This document shows positions 1-8,226 of a DNA stretch of 64,000 nt, one piece after another. Below the pieces are notes generated by a model. It saw only the letters and a program-made list of their open reading frames with translations, searched no databases and was not told the origin of the DNA. Numbering within the stretch: position 1 is the stretch's first letter; each line of letters starts with the position of its first letter. Where the stretch lies: assembly GCF_003600625.1 (NCBI RefSeq), contig NZ_CP032489.1, positions 1,798,001 to 1,862,000 on the forward strand. The letters are read 5' to 3'. The stretch comes from Arachidicoccus soli (GTDB taxonomy: Bacteria; Bacteroidota; Bacteroidia; Chitinophagales; Chitinophagaceae). A program made the position numbers and the translations under genes.

Positions 1-1016
1 TAATCGCCTTTAATACCTGCCTGAAACTCCCACCCCCTCGGACCAAAATAAAACCAACGATTGGCGCCCACCAAGACAGTGCCGATAGGACTATCCATAA
101 AGCCATCTTTGTTTTCATCATTTCTTCTCCAGTCAGAACGACCATATAAAAACAAATTAGAGCTCAAGCCTTTTTTAAAATGATGGTTGTAAATCAAATT
201 GCCCTCTGAACGGCCTTGTGTACTTTGGTAGCCATTTAAAATTAGCTTATACTTATTAGCCATGTCGGGCATATCGGTCATAAAAGGTTTTATCAGTTCC
301 GTATTTATTTGTCCGGCCACCCCTTCATAACCATTCACAACACTTCCTGTACCCTTGCTTAATTGAATACCTTCAAGCCAAGTACCCGGTGTAAAACTAA
401 GCCCGATAATAGAAGCTAACCCTCTAACATCAGGGATATTTTCTCTGGTATAAGATGTATTGGTACCAGACAAGCCCAACATTTCTATTTGTTTGTACCC
501 CGTTACAGCATCCGTGTAACCCACATCCACCGACGGTGTTGTTTCAAAACTTTCGCTAAGATTACAACAAGCGGCGCGTAACAACTCGCCCTGACCAATT
601 TTCTCTGTTTTCATGGCTCCCATCAAACTAATAGAACTGCTGTTTTGTTTACTTTTTACAAGCACATCCTTTAAAGATGACATGGGCTTTAAATAAATAA
701 GGAGAGTAGCGCTATCTTTTGGGATATTACTTGTATCCGTCTTATAACCACTATAACTAGTAATGAGCTGCATCACATTCATTGTTAAATTGAAGGAGAA
801 TCTTCCCTCAGAACTAGCTATTTTACCCTTATTATGTTTACCGTATTTAATTGTTGCTCCACCCAAAGGTGCCCCACTAATTGCATCTAAAACAATTCCG
901 CTTACCTGATGGTTTGTTGTATCCTGCGCAGATACTTTGCAAACGGTAATAGAAATGATAAAGCAAAAAGTATAGACAAATTTTCTTAGAAAAGAGTCAT
1001 TGTTACTTATCTGCAC
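1..1016 (-). CDS. TonB-dependent receptor, N-terminal part (runs off window start)
   Basis: Outer-membrane TonB-dependent receptor; only the N-terminal ~338 residues are inside the window. The frame begins after a TAA at 1017-1019 with GTG at 1014-1016 (no in-frame ATG precedes the signal peptide), reads a hydrophobic signal ending SAQ, a CarboxypepD_reg-like domain (SGIVLDAISGAPLGGA) and a plug domain containing AACCNLSESFE and TPSVDVGYTDAV. The start overlaps the end of the upstream metal-binding protein gene by 14 nt, so the two are translationally linked. The plug sequence and the HYC_CC_PP and HMA partners are the arrangement seen in Bacteroidota for putative metal (copper-like) acquisition or response loci; the actual ligand is inferred, not shown. 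Confidence 0.85.
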   Translation of the reverse strand, partial: MQISNNDSFLRKFVYTFCFIISITVCKVSAQDTTNHQVSGIVLDAISGAPLGGATIKYGKHNKGKIASSEGRFSFNLTMNVMQLITSYSGYKTDTSNIPKDSATLLIYLKPMSSLKDVLVKSKQNSSSISLMGAMKTEKIGQGELLRAACCNLSESFETTPSVDVGYTDAVTGYKQIEMLGLSGTNTSYTRENIPDVRGLASIIGLSFTPGTWLEGIQLSKGTGSVVNGYEGVAGQINTELIKPFMTDMPDMANKYKLILNGYQSTQGRSEGNLIYNHHFKKGLSSNLFLYGRSDWRRNDENKDGFMDSPIGTVLVGANRWFYFGPRGWEFQAGIKGD

Positions 1017-1350
1017 TTAGTTCTTCTTTATAAGCGCAGCAATGAGGTAATTTTTTGTATTCTTCGTCTGTAGCCCTTATATTACCTGCATTGTGGCCTG
1101 CATGGGCAATACTATGCTCAATTTTATCAAGAGAAGTCTTCGGAGAATACACAACAATTAATTGTTTCGTTTGCACATTCCAAGCTGCATGTTTAACGCC
1201 TTTAATATAAGCCGCATTTTCAATACGCTTTTGGCATTGTTCACAAATGCCGTCTACATGAATGGTGTCAGAGGAAATGGTTTTCTTTTGTGCAAAAGAA
1301 TTTGTAGAAATAAATAATAGCAGCGCTATTGCGCTTATCAACTGTTTCAT
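1003..1350 (-). CDS. Secreted heavy-metal-associated (HMA-like) domain protein
   Basis: A 115-residue exported protein. Start chosen at the ATG 1348-1350 because it opens a clean signal peptide (MKQLISAIALLLF...SFAQ); the longer frame upstream lacks one. The mature part has the HMA fold pattern with GICEQCQKR (Cys36 and Cys39, a CxxC metal site) and a second Cys pair in the C-terminal LPHCCAY. It presumably binds a soft metal ion in the periplasm and hands it to or from the co-transcribed TonB receptor, whose GTG start lies inside its last codons. The preceding HYC_CC_PP gene ends 55 nt upstream. Metal identity is not visible in the sequence. Confidence 0.8.
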   Translation of the reverse strand: MKQLISAIALLLFISTNSFAQKKTISSDTIHVDGICEQCQKRIENAAYIKGVKHAAWNVQTKQLIVVYSPKTSLDKIEHSIAHAGHNAGNIRATDEEYKKLPHCCAYKEELSADK

Positions 1351-1405
1351 TATTTTATGAATTAAAAAATTAAATATTGCGTTTAAAAAAATCAAGCGCG
1401 ATATT

Positions 1406-1825
1406 TTATCCATAATAAGTGAAACGCTGGTGAAGTTTGTATAAAGGAATCTTTCGCCAGAGATTGGGTGGCCTATTGCAATAAAGATTGAATCCGTGAT
1501 CATTTTCACTAAGTAAATCATCGCGCTGAAAACAAGGATTAACCACTATTTGAAAGGGTATTTGCAAAAAGCTTTTAAAGTCGTTGACTACTAATTGCAA
1601 GTCTTTGGATACCTGGGGGCGAAAGCTTTTCTCAGTACAACAACCTTTGTGTTTAACAACTAATCCATCTTGACAGCAACAATTATTAATTGCCCCGTCA
1701 TCAATAATTTTAACAGATATATTCTGAAGATTATCACCACAATAATGCATATCTACCGTGGCTCCGGAGCTGGTAAATGCATAAAGCAAAAGAAAAAATA
1801 TGGAAACTACCTTTTTCAACAGCAC
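1406..1825 (-). CDS. HYC_CC_PP family protein
   Basis: A 139-residue exported protein of the Bacteroidota HYC_CC_PP family, named for three invariant features all present here: MHYCG near residue 26, clustered cysteines (NCCCQ and GCC in the middle) and a PP pair near the C-terminus (NRPPNLW). It opens with a hydrophobic signal (MLLKKVVSIFFLLLYAFTSSG). First gene of the minus-strand set followed by the HMA-like protein and a TonB receptor; the same trio recurs in related genomes. The function is unknown; Cys and His richness makes metal binding plausible. Confidence 0.8.
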   Translation of the reverse strand: MLLKKVVSIFFLLLYAFTSSGATVDMHYCGDNLQNISVKIIDDGAINNCCCQDGLVVKHKGCCTEKSFRPQVSKDLQLVVNDFKSFLQIPFQIVVNPCFQRDDLLSENDHGFNLYCNRPPNLWRKIPLYKLHQRFTYYG

Positions 1826-2048
1826 AAAAATAGAATGTTATTTGGGTAAAAAAAGTTAATTTCTCCATCTATTCTCCCATTCTGGATATTTGTTCAACTT
1901 ATTAACCCTTAACTAATAGTCAATAAAATAATGATAATAGAAATATATGCATTGATTACATTTATAATTAGTCTTTTATAATATATTTGGTAAGCATTTA
2001 GAAAAATAATTCACCCATTCAACGGAGCCCTTTACAAGGATCGGTTAA

Positions 2049-2125
2049 GTGAACTACCCATTCACGCAAAGCGATGAGTGGGCTTCTCAACCCATACGCA
2101 CAGCCTAATGGCTCACGTTAACGGT
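2049..2125 (-). ncRNA. Probable omega RNA / RE structure at the 3' end of tnpB
   Basis: TnpB nucleases use a guide RNA whose scaffold overlaps the 3' end of tnpB and the right end of the element. Here the minus strand after and across the tnpB stop has a hairpin (ATGGGTTGAGAAGCCCA-type arms) followed by the 2057-2082 palindrome. The same string is conserved at 12226-12300 although no tnpB is there, which argues for selection on or movement of the RNA/DNA structure rather than the protein frame. The guide would begin at 2048 and read leftwards. Boundaries at the 5' side are approximate. Confidence 0.5.
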
Positions 2126-3238
2126 TGAAGGCTTTATCCGAAGCCCGAATGTTTTAATATTCAAAGCGGCATTTTCATCTCTTTCGTGATGAGTGCCGCA
2201 TGATTGACAAGTCCAAGACCTGTCCTTCAAACTTAGTTCTTTGAAAATATGTCCGCAATGTGAACACAATTTGGACGATGGTTGAAACCTGCCGATGTAC
2301 AGGATATTCTTTCCGTACCATTCGGCTTTGTATTCCAGCATCGTTTTGAATTTGTGCCATCCTACTTCACCAATAGCAAGGGCAAGTTTTTCGTTTTGCA
2401 TCATGCCTTTGATGTTTAAATCTTCAAGGCAAATGCTGTTGTAAGAACGAATGATGTGCGTACTTGCTTTGTGTAAGTAGTCCTCACGTTGGTTTTTGAT
2501 GTGCTCGTGAAGTTTAGCAACTACCAGTTTTTGTTTCAGGAAGTTTTTGCTTTGCTCCTTCGCACCCCTTTTAAATCTACGGCTCAACTTTCTTTGTTCT
2601 ACCCGAAGCCTTCTAAGATTATTTCTTAGATGCTTTGGATTGTCAAAGGTTGTTCCGTCTGAAAGGGTAGCAAAAGTTTTCACGCCCATATCTATTCCAA
2701 CGGTTGTTTTCTGCATTACAGGTTTTTTCTTCGGCAACTGCTTTTGGTTCTCAACCAGTATGCTTACGAAGTATTTGCCTGTTGAAGTCCTGGAAACGGT
2801 TACTGTTTTAATCTCGCCTTTAAATTGGCGATGAAAAATACAGGTTACATTTTTCAGCTTCGGGAGGAAGATGATACTGTTCTCAAAGTCTGTTTTCACA
2901 CCTTGCGGAAACTGTATGGATTGTTTGCGATGCTTTGATTTAAACTTAGGGAAGCCGCCACCTTTAAAGAATTGGGTGTAGGCATTGTCTAAGTTTCTCA
3001 AACTCATTTGAAGCGTTTGTGAAGGGCACTCCTGCAACCATGTTGCTTCGGTGTCTTTCAGTTCCTTCATCTGGTTCGCAAGGTCTATACAGGTTAAATG
3101 CTTACGTGCGGTAGTCCATGCTTGCATTTTTGTTTCCAGTCCAAGATTGAAAACAAAACGACAGCTACCAAAGAACTTAGCCAGTTGTTGCTTTTGTTCT
3201 TCGGTAGGCAGGAGGCAATATTTGTAGGCTTTGAGCAT
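2105..3238 (-). CDS. tnpB: IS605 TnpB RNA-guided nuclease
   Basis: A 377-residue TnpB (OrfB) with all parts of the family: N-terminal OrfB helix-turn-helix (MLKAYKYCLLPTEEQ), RuvC-I GIDMGVK (Asp183), RuvC-II CLEDLN (Glu272), a four-Cys zinc ribbon (CSHC 325-328, CQSC 344-347) inserted before RuvC-III HERDENAALN (Asp354). All three RuvC acidic residues are present, so it should be catalytically competent as an omega-RNA-guided DNA endonuclease that favours element retention. It is transcribed away from tnpA from a shared 96-bp intergenic region. No frameshift or truncation. Confidence 0.95.
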   Translation of the reverse strand: MLKAYKYCLLPTEEQKQQLAKFFGSCRFVFNLGLETKMQAWTTARKHLTCIDLANQMKELKDTEATWLQECPSQTLQMSLRNLDNAYTQFFKGGGFPKFKSKHRKQSIQFPQGVKTDFENSIIFLPKLKNVTCIFHRQFKGEIKTVTVSRTSTGKYFVSILVENQKQLPKKKPVMQKTTVGIDMGVKTFATLSDGTTFDNPKHLRNNLRRLRVEQRKLSRRFKRGAKEQSKNFLKQKLVVAKLHEHIKNQREDYLHKASTHIIRSYNSICLEDLNIKGMMQNEKLALAIGEVGWHKFKTMLEYKAEWYGKNILYIGRFQPSSKLCSHCGHIFKELSLKDRSWTCQSCGTHHERDENAALNIKTFGLRIKPSTVNVSH

Positions 3239-3334
3239 TGATGTAAAGGTAATGATTTTTCTTACAAAACCAGATACGTTTTTGTAAACCCTTCCCTATT
3301 CAGGTAAAAAGGGATTTACAAAAACTACGCTACT

Positions 3335-3745
3335 ATGTCTCAAAAATCTAACTACCAGTCCACCAATCGTTCAAAGCACTACTTAAAACGCCATCTCATT
3401 TTTGTTTGTAAGTACCGTAAGGCAATGCTTGTCGGTCAGCTTAATGATGATGTTAAGCGTATCTTTCTCTCTATCGCTGAAAATTCAGATTTTGAAATTG
3501 AAGTGATGGAGACAGATACAGACCATGTACATTTCCTTATTCGCTACATTCCTCGCCTGTCTATTGTGCAAATTGTTCGCAGGTTAAAGCAGGAAAGCAC
3601 TCGTCAGTTGTGGTTGCTGCATGGCAAAATACTCCGTAAGCAATATTGGTATCAGAAATTACTTTGGTCGGATGGCTATTTCGTTTGTTCCATTGGTGAA
3701 GCATCACCTGAAACAGTCAGGCAATACATCCTTTCACAAGGTTAA
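3335..3745 (+). CDS. tnpA: IS200-type Y1 transposase TnpA
   Basis: A 136-residue HUH single-strand transposase. The metal-binding HUH motif is HVH at residues 64-66 and the nucleophilic tyrosine is Tyr131 in ETVRQYILSQG, the normal C-terminal position. It would cut and rejoin single-stranded DNA at the element's hairpin ends during lagging-strand synthesis. Divergent from tnpB, with the LE palindrome 45 bp beyond its stop codon. Complete and in family length range. Confidence 0.93.
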   Translation: MSQKSNYQSTNRSKHYLKRHLIFVCKYRKAMLVGQLNDDVKRIFLSIAENSDFEIEVMETDTDHVHFLIRYIPRLSIVQIVRRLKQESTRQLWLLHGKILRKQYWYQKLLWSDGYFVCSIGEASPETVRQYILSQG

Positions 3746-3870
3746 TCATTTTCAATCATTATGTAAGTGTAACGGAGTGTCGCTTACATCCCATCCACGT
3801 AAACGATGGACGGGTTTTACGCTCCATCATATAAAATCAAGCCTTATTAATATATTAAAAACCTATACAA

Positions 3871-4311
3871 ATGACCACAGTAAACATCTATCTGACTTTT
3901 AATGGTACTTGCAAACAAGCATTCGACTTTTATCAATCTGTATTTGGCGGGGAGTTTCCTTATGTGGGAACTTTTGGTGAAATGCCACCGCAAGAGGGAA
4001 TGCCCCCTATTTCAGAAGAAATGAAAGATAAAATTATGCATATTACTTTACCTATCAGCAAAGAAACCTGTATAATGGGAAGCGACGCAGTCGATGAATG
4101 GAGCAAGAATGTACAAGTAGGCAATAACTTTAGTATCTCCATCAACACCAATACGACAGAAGAGGCAGACAGAATTTTTAATGATTTATCAGCCGGAGGA
4201 AGGGTTACAATGCCTATGGCTAAAACCTTTTGGGGCGCATATTTTGGTATGTTTACCGATAAATTTGAAATTAACTGGATGATTAATTGCGACCTCCCTA
4301 CACAATCTTAA
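3871..4311 (+). CDS. VOC family protein (PhnB-like)
   Basis: A 146-residue vicinal-oxygen-chelate fold protein of the PhnB / 3-demethylubiquinone-methyltransferase-like group, recognised from TVNIYLTFNGTCKQAFDFYQSVFGGE at the start, KIMHITLPI and GSDA in the middle, and FWGAYFGMFTDKFEINWMINC at the end. These small proteins are usually homodimers with two beta-alpha-beta-beta-beta modules; the substrate is unknown. Starts 36 bp outside the IS605 end and is followed after 10 bp by the DinB gene, so the two are probably co-transcribed. Confidence 0.85.
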   Translation: MTTVNIYLTFNGTCKQAFDFYQSVFGGEFPYVGTFGEMPPQEGMPPISEEMKDKIMHITLPISKETCIMGSDAVDEWSKNVQVGNNFSISINTNTTEEADRIFNDLSAGGRVTMPMAKTFWGAYFGMFTDKFEINWMINCDLPTQS

Positions 4312-4321
4312 TTTCAAAAAA

Positions 4322-4849
4322 ATGGACTCAATCGCAAACCTCATCAAGCAATACCAACTTTTAACCGACTGGTATTTGTCTGTTCTTGAAGATATTGATG
4401 TCGCAGATGGTCGCAAAACCATTGCTGATAATACCAATAGTCTAGAATGGCTTGCAGGGCATTTAATTACCGGACGTTATAGAAATATCATTCGATTAGG
4501 TATAACAATTGAACCTTATGAATACATAGATAAATTTATCAATCCGGCCATTCCACCACCGAATGCTATTGAATTTAACAAGATGATTCAATATCCAAGT
4601 TTGAACGATTGTAAACAGCAATGGATAAGGTATGGAAAGCTATTTATGAACAGATTAAAAGAAATAAAAGTTGATACATTAAGGACTGAAATACCCTTTA
4701 CAGTAATGACAGGTGGCAATACTATTGAAGATGCATTGACATTTATTGCGCTACACGAAACTTTTCATATTGGACAAATGAGTATTATTAGAAAAGCACT
4801 CGGATATCCTGCCATGCAGTTATCACCAAGAAAGGTCCCTGTTATGTAA
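4322..4849 (+). CDS. DinB family protein
   Basis: A 175-residue four-helix-bundle protein of the DinB/YfiT superfamily. The putative metal triad is His47 (LAGHLI) with His145 and His149 (HETFHIGQM). In this superfamily members act as thiol-dependent transferases or have no known activity; nothing here identifies a substrate. Follows the VOC gene by 10 bp, suggesting a two-gene operon. About 390 bp without a gene follow. Confidence 0.85.
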   Translation: MDSIANLIKQYQLLTDWYLSVLEDIDVADGRKTIADNTNSLEWLAGHLITGRYRNIIRLGITIEPYEYIDKFINPAIPPPNAIEFNKMIQYPSLNDCKQQWIRYGKLFMNRLKEIKVDTLRTEIPFTVMTGGNTIEDALTFIALHETFHIGQMSIIRKALGYPAMQLSPRKVPVM

Positions 4850-5238
4850 TAACCTCGAGAAGCTAGTAATAACGGCGTTTATTGTAAGCATAACGAATCA
4901 ATCAGTTCTTTCTTAATTATTAAAGCTGAGAATATAGATCATGCAGAGATCGTTACAAAAAAATGCCCCCATTTTATCAATTAATGAAGGTGTTACAATA
5001 AAATCATTATGGATGATAGGTTCAATGCAAGGTCAATTATAATTAGACATGATCTCTTTTTAAACCATTTCATGTTAACATCGATTTTAGGTAATATTTT
5101 AAACTATTACTGTGTATTTAAGTCAGATCTTTCGCAGATTCAATTTTATCATTGCGATTTTGCATTCTATTATTAGTCTAATTATTATTTTTATAAAAAT
5201 ACGAATGGAACTCAATTAATTTTGGCTAAAACACTTCT
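4850..5238. other. Intergenic region, no gene seen
   Basis: AT-rich spacer between the DinB gene and the alginate-lyase gene. No coding frame with family resemblance and no strong terminator hairpin were seen. It must hold the promoter of the downstream lyase gene, but no clear TAnnTTTG element was picked out. Confidence 0.5.
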
Positions 5239-6336
5239 ATGAAAACAATCAACAAAACCTTTACTGTCTTATTTCTTGCCCTAACTAGCTTAATTACCTT
5301 ATCAGGATTTATGCCTAAAATAAACGGTAATAATCAGAAAGTTGTTCAACAAAATTTGCAGTTGAATAATCCACCTATTCTTATTACGCCAGAGAATATT
5401 GATAATTTAAAAAAACATCATAATGCCGTAAATGAGCTATTGAAAAGCCTTGATAAAAATATGGACTACATGTCTTCGCCTATGAAAGTAATGGCTCTGG
5501 AACCGTATTATAATAGTAAAGGCACTAATGAAAATGCGACAGCTAAACGTTTTCAAGACGATGCGCGAATGGCATATAAATTTGCTTTGGGTTACGCAGT
5601 TTCTCATAATGCTTCCTATGCACGGAAAGCGCAGGGAATTATTGATGCTTGGTCTAAAACTTTAAAAAGGGTTACGACAGATCAGTCAGAGGATGAAATA
5701 AACTTTAATGTTCCCTATATGGTGATCGGTGCATCATTAGTAAAAGATGAAGGAAATTGGGATACGCGTTCATTCAATAGGTTTCTGAAAGATATTGCGT
5801 TGCCGGCTAGCTCACAAGCAAACACAAATAATCATGGTTTATGGGGCATTTTTATGGAATCTACCATTTATGCATGGTTGGGTGATGAACAAGGAATGAA
5901 AAGAATCAGAAACAGATGGATGGATCATCTTCAACATTCTATAGATGATCATGGAGTAATGCCAAATGAGATCCAAAGAAGTGCTACTTCAAACTGGCAC
6001 GGCGGTCCGGATAAAGGAATTAAAGGTTTGGCTTATACGCATTATGCCTTATTACCTGCGACACTGGCTGCTGTAATTTTTAAGCAAAGTGGCATGCCTG
6101 TTTGGAATACGCCTTCAGGGCAAAGATTGGGAAAAGCCTTTGCACAGGCAGCAGCCTGGACTAGAAACCCAGAAACTTTTCCTTATTATAAAAGTAACCA
6201 CGGAAAACTCATTGGTGTAAATAATGATTCTTATTTTGTCATTCTCAACAAAATTTACCCAAATGCCGATGCAGATTGGCTTATGGAAAATACGAAACTA
6301 GGAATGGATGGCTTTCAGTTGCAGAATTTTTACTAG
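5239..6336 (+). CDS. Secreted alginate lyase family protein (PL5-like)
   Basis: A 365-residue exported protein: signal peptide (MKTINKTFTVLFLALTSLITLSG), then an all-alpha (alpha/alpha)-toroid Alginate_lyase domain (PF05426 type) beginning ILITPENIDNLKK. Candidate catalytic residues are the NNHG motif (Asn198, His199), Arg247 (EIQRS) and Tyr266 or Tyr269 with His268 (YTHYA), matching the Asn-His-Arg-Tyr pattern of PL5. The stretch between Arg247 and the tyrosines is longer than in classical PL5 enzymes, so the true substrate (alginate or another polyuronate) is uncertain. No SusC/SusD pair or other polysaccharide genes lie beside it; it stands alone, ending in a strong hairpin. Confidence 0.75.
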   Translation: MKTINKTFTVLFLALTSLITLSGFMPKINGNNQKVVQQNLQLNNPPILITPENIDNLKKHHNAVNELLKSLDKNMDYMSSPMKVMALEPYYNSKGTNENATAKRFQDDARMAYKFALGYAVSHNASYARKAQGIIDAWSKTLKRVTTDQSEDEINFNVPYMVIGASLVKDEGNWDTRSFNRFLKDIALPASSQANTNNHGLWGIFMESTIYAWLGDEQGMKRIRNRWMDHLQHSIDDHGVMPNEIQRSATSNWHGGPDKGIKGLAYTHYALLPATLAAVIFKQSGMPVWNTPSGQRLGKAFAQAAAWTRNPETFPYYKSNHGKLIGVNNDSYFVILNKIYPNADADWLMENTKLGMDGFQLQNFY

Positions 6337-6350
6337 AGTAATATTTCTAA

Positions 6351-6384
6351 AGAAAATGCAGACTGGTATGAGTCTGCATTTTCT
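6351..6384. terminator. Bidirectional hairpin terminator
   Basis: Perfect 14-bp inverted repeat (AGAAAATGCAGACT, 6-nt loop, AGTCTGCATTTTCT) 14 bp after the lyase stop codon and 53 bp before the end of the convergent SRPBCC gene. The TTTTCTT and AAAAGA arms give short U-rich tails both ways. Confidence 0.75.
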
Positions 6385-6437
6385 TGGTTGAATTGATAAC
6401 ACTTAATCGGAGCCATTTGGCTGTGATTGATTTTAAA

Positions 6438-6911
6438 TTATTGCCCATGATTGCTCAGTTCTTTTGGAAATTTATCGGCTATTAAGTTCAAATGAATATG
6501 ATATTCTAAAAATGCCTTTGCGCCATCTAACACCGTCGTCCACCCCCCCGTTGCATCTTTTATTTTTTCTAATAAATCATCTCCGGTTTCCTTAAACCCA
6601 TATTGTTTTACTGTAACATAGGTAAAACCGTCGCTGAGTGTTTTGAAATTAAACTCAATGGTAGTAGGTGCCGGAAACTCATCCAATACAATCCTTTGGT
6701 TATTGACAATTTCTTTTACATTTACCTTCCAGGTAATGCCATACATCTCCCATTCCCAAATAAACGTCTTTCCCTCTTCTAATATGCCGCTTGATTTTGT
6801 AAACCAAAATTGTGTCGTAATTGCAGGGTCAACAAATGCCTGGAAAACAGTTGCAATAGGTTTTCTAATCTTCATTTGAGCTTCCGCTGCCGGGGTTTTC
6901 AGTGTTGTCAT
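6438..6911 (-). CDS. SRPBCC / AHSA1-like (START fold) protein
   Basis: A 157-residue START/AHSA1-type protein, recognised from MKIRKPIATVFQAFVDPAITTQFWF (first helix and strand of the family) and the C-terminal GGWTTVLDGAKAFLEY helix that caps the hydrophobic cavity. Start set at the ATG at 6909-6911, which matches family length; an ATG at 6975-6977 would add 22 unrelated residues. Last gene of the minus-strand cluster with a FAD monooxygenase, DHFR-like reductase and DUF1801 protein. Ligand unknown. Confidence 0.82.
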   Translation of the reverse strand: MTTLKTPAAEAQMKIRKPIATVFQAFVDPAITTQFWFTKSSGILEEGKTFIWEWEMYGITWKVNVKEIVNNQRIVLDEFPAPTTIEFNFKTLSDGFTYVTVKQYGFKETGDDLLEKIKDATGGWTTVLDGAKAFLEYHIHLNLIADKFPKELSNHGQ

Positions 6912-7010
6912 TTTTCTTATGTTTGGATAGTTAATTAAGTTTTTTCTTTGAATGCCTTGATAACTGGCATTACCCATTTTATTTAGCCGGGGTTAGCACA
7001 AAATAAGCAC

Positions 7011-8225
7011 TTAATTATTGGCAACTGAATTTTCATAAGTTTTGAGCTTTAATTTATCATCCATAAATTGCTTGATAAATAGTTTTGAAATAAAGGGTAG
7101 AAACATAAGATTCATAAACATATTGCGCATCCAAATACCAAATTTGCTTTTAGGCACTAAGGATTTAGAGAAATTCTGTGCTATTCTCTGCTTATTGTCT
7201 ATAAATGGTTTGAAAATATTTTGATATTGTGTATAGGCCGTTTTATAATCTCCTTTTGCATCTTTCAACTCGCCTGCAAGAATATAAGCTGCAACCATCG
7301 CTAGTGTTGAGCCCTGGCCCGACAATAAAGAAGGGCAATCGCAAGCATCACCTACTAATGTTACACGCCCTTTAGACCACTGTTCCATTTTAATTTGACT
7401 TACGGTATCGAAATAAAAATCGAAGGAAGTTTCCATTTTATTCAGCAAGTCTGCACATTCCCAGCCTATGTCTCCAAATTCGTTTCGAAGAATTTGTTTC
7501 TGCGCTTCTATGTCATGATGTTTATAGGACAGCTTCTGCGAAGAAGCAAAAATGAAAAATGCTGATTTATTCTCGCCTGCTGTATAAACGGCGGCCTGTT
7601 TATTGGGCACATTATAAGTGAAAAAAGTTTTACCTGCATCTTCCGTATTCTTAAAGGTAAAAGAAGAGGTATAATAGCCATAGTACTTTTCAAACTGCTC
7701 TTCCTCTCCAAATATCAGATTGCGCACATTTGAATGCAATCCATCTGCGCCAACGACTAAATCAAAATTGCGCATCTTACCGGTTTTAAATGTTACGGAA
7801 ACATCTTCTTCACCTTGAAGGATTTGAGTAATAGTATCGCCAAAAATAATTTCAATGTCATTATCCAGGTGATTATAAATAGTTTTCGCTAAATCACTGC
7901 GAAGCAAGGTAAACGCTCGCCCTTTCATCAACTTTTTAATTTGTTTGTAATTCAAGCCGCTTTTTCTTTTATTATTTTCATCTACAAATAAAAGCTCCGC
8001 AATCCCAAGGTCAGCTTTCTCAAGATCAGGTACAATATTCATCTTTTCGGCTACATCAAATCCGGCACCCCAGAAATCAATCCCGTAGCCGCCTTCCCGC
8101 AATTTCGGTGAAACTTCTACAATCGTAGGATTGAATCCAAATTTTTTAAGCCAATAGGCCAACGCTGTACCTGCTATTCCTGCACCAGAGATAAGAATAT
8201 TTTTATTGGTCATCATCGTTGTCAT
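7011..8225 (-). CDS. FAD-dependent monooxygenase (aromatic hydroxylase / TetX-like)
   Basis: A 404-residue class A flavin monooxygenase. FAD-binding GAGIAG at residues 14-19 of a Rossmann fold, the DG motif VVGADGLHS (161-162) for FAD and NAD(P)H, and the GD motif LVGDACDCPS (292-293) contacting the FAD ribityl; the domain ends in a C-terminal helical region with hydrophobic segments. Start placed at 8225, one base after the stop of the upstream reductase gene; a longer start inside that gene is possible but adds no conserved residues. The family includes TetX and many antibiotic or aromatic hydroxylases; the substrate cannot be read from sequence. Confidence 0.87.
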   Translation of the reverse strand: MTTMMTNKNILISGAGIAGTALAYWLKKFGFNPTIVEVSPKLREGGYGIDFWGAGFDVAEKMNIVPDLEKADLGIAELLFVDENNKRKSGLNYKQIKKLMKGRAFTLLRSDLAKTIYNHLDNDIEIIFGDTITQILQGEEDVSVTFKTGKMRNFDLVVGADGLHSNVRNLIFGEEEQFEKYYGYYTSSFTFKNTEDAGKTFFTYNVPNKQAAVYTAGENKSAFFIFASSQKLSYKHHDIEAQKQILRNEFGDIGWECADLLNKMETSFDFYFDTVSQIKMEQWSKGRVTLVGDACDCPSLLSGQGSTLAMVAAYILAGELKDAKGDYKTAYTQYQNIFKPFIDNKQRIAQNFSKSLVPKSKFGIWMRNMFMNLMFLPFISKLFIKQFMDDKLKLKTYENSVANN

Positions 8226-8226
8226 C

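Larger units (their letters stand above)
2049..3835. mobile_element. IS200/IS605-family insertion sequence, complete
   Basis: Element with divergent tnpB (minus) and tnpA (plus) and imperfect palindromes at both ends: 2057-2082 beside the tnpB 3' end (RE) and 3790-3814 downstream of tnpA (LE). Both palindromes share the form CCCATyCACG...CGATG..GGG. The outer limits were set by comparison with the internal-deletion relative at 12158-12300, whose similarity stops at TCAC (minus-strand reading, 2049-2052) and begins at TTTATATG (minus-strand reading, 3828-3835). As expected for Y1-transposase elements there are no terminal inverted repeats or target duplications. Both genes look intact, so the element may be active. 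Confidence 0.85.

Noticed and set aside
2547-2834. Plus-strand open frame opposite tnpB
   Set aside because: Antisense shadow of the conserved RuvC region; no recognisable domain.
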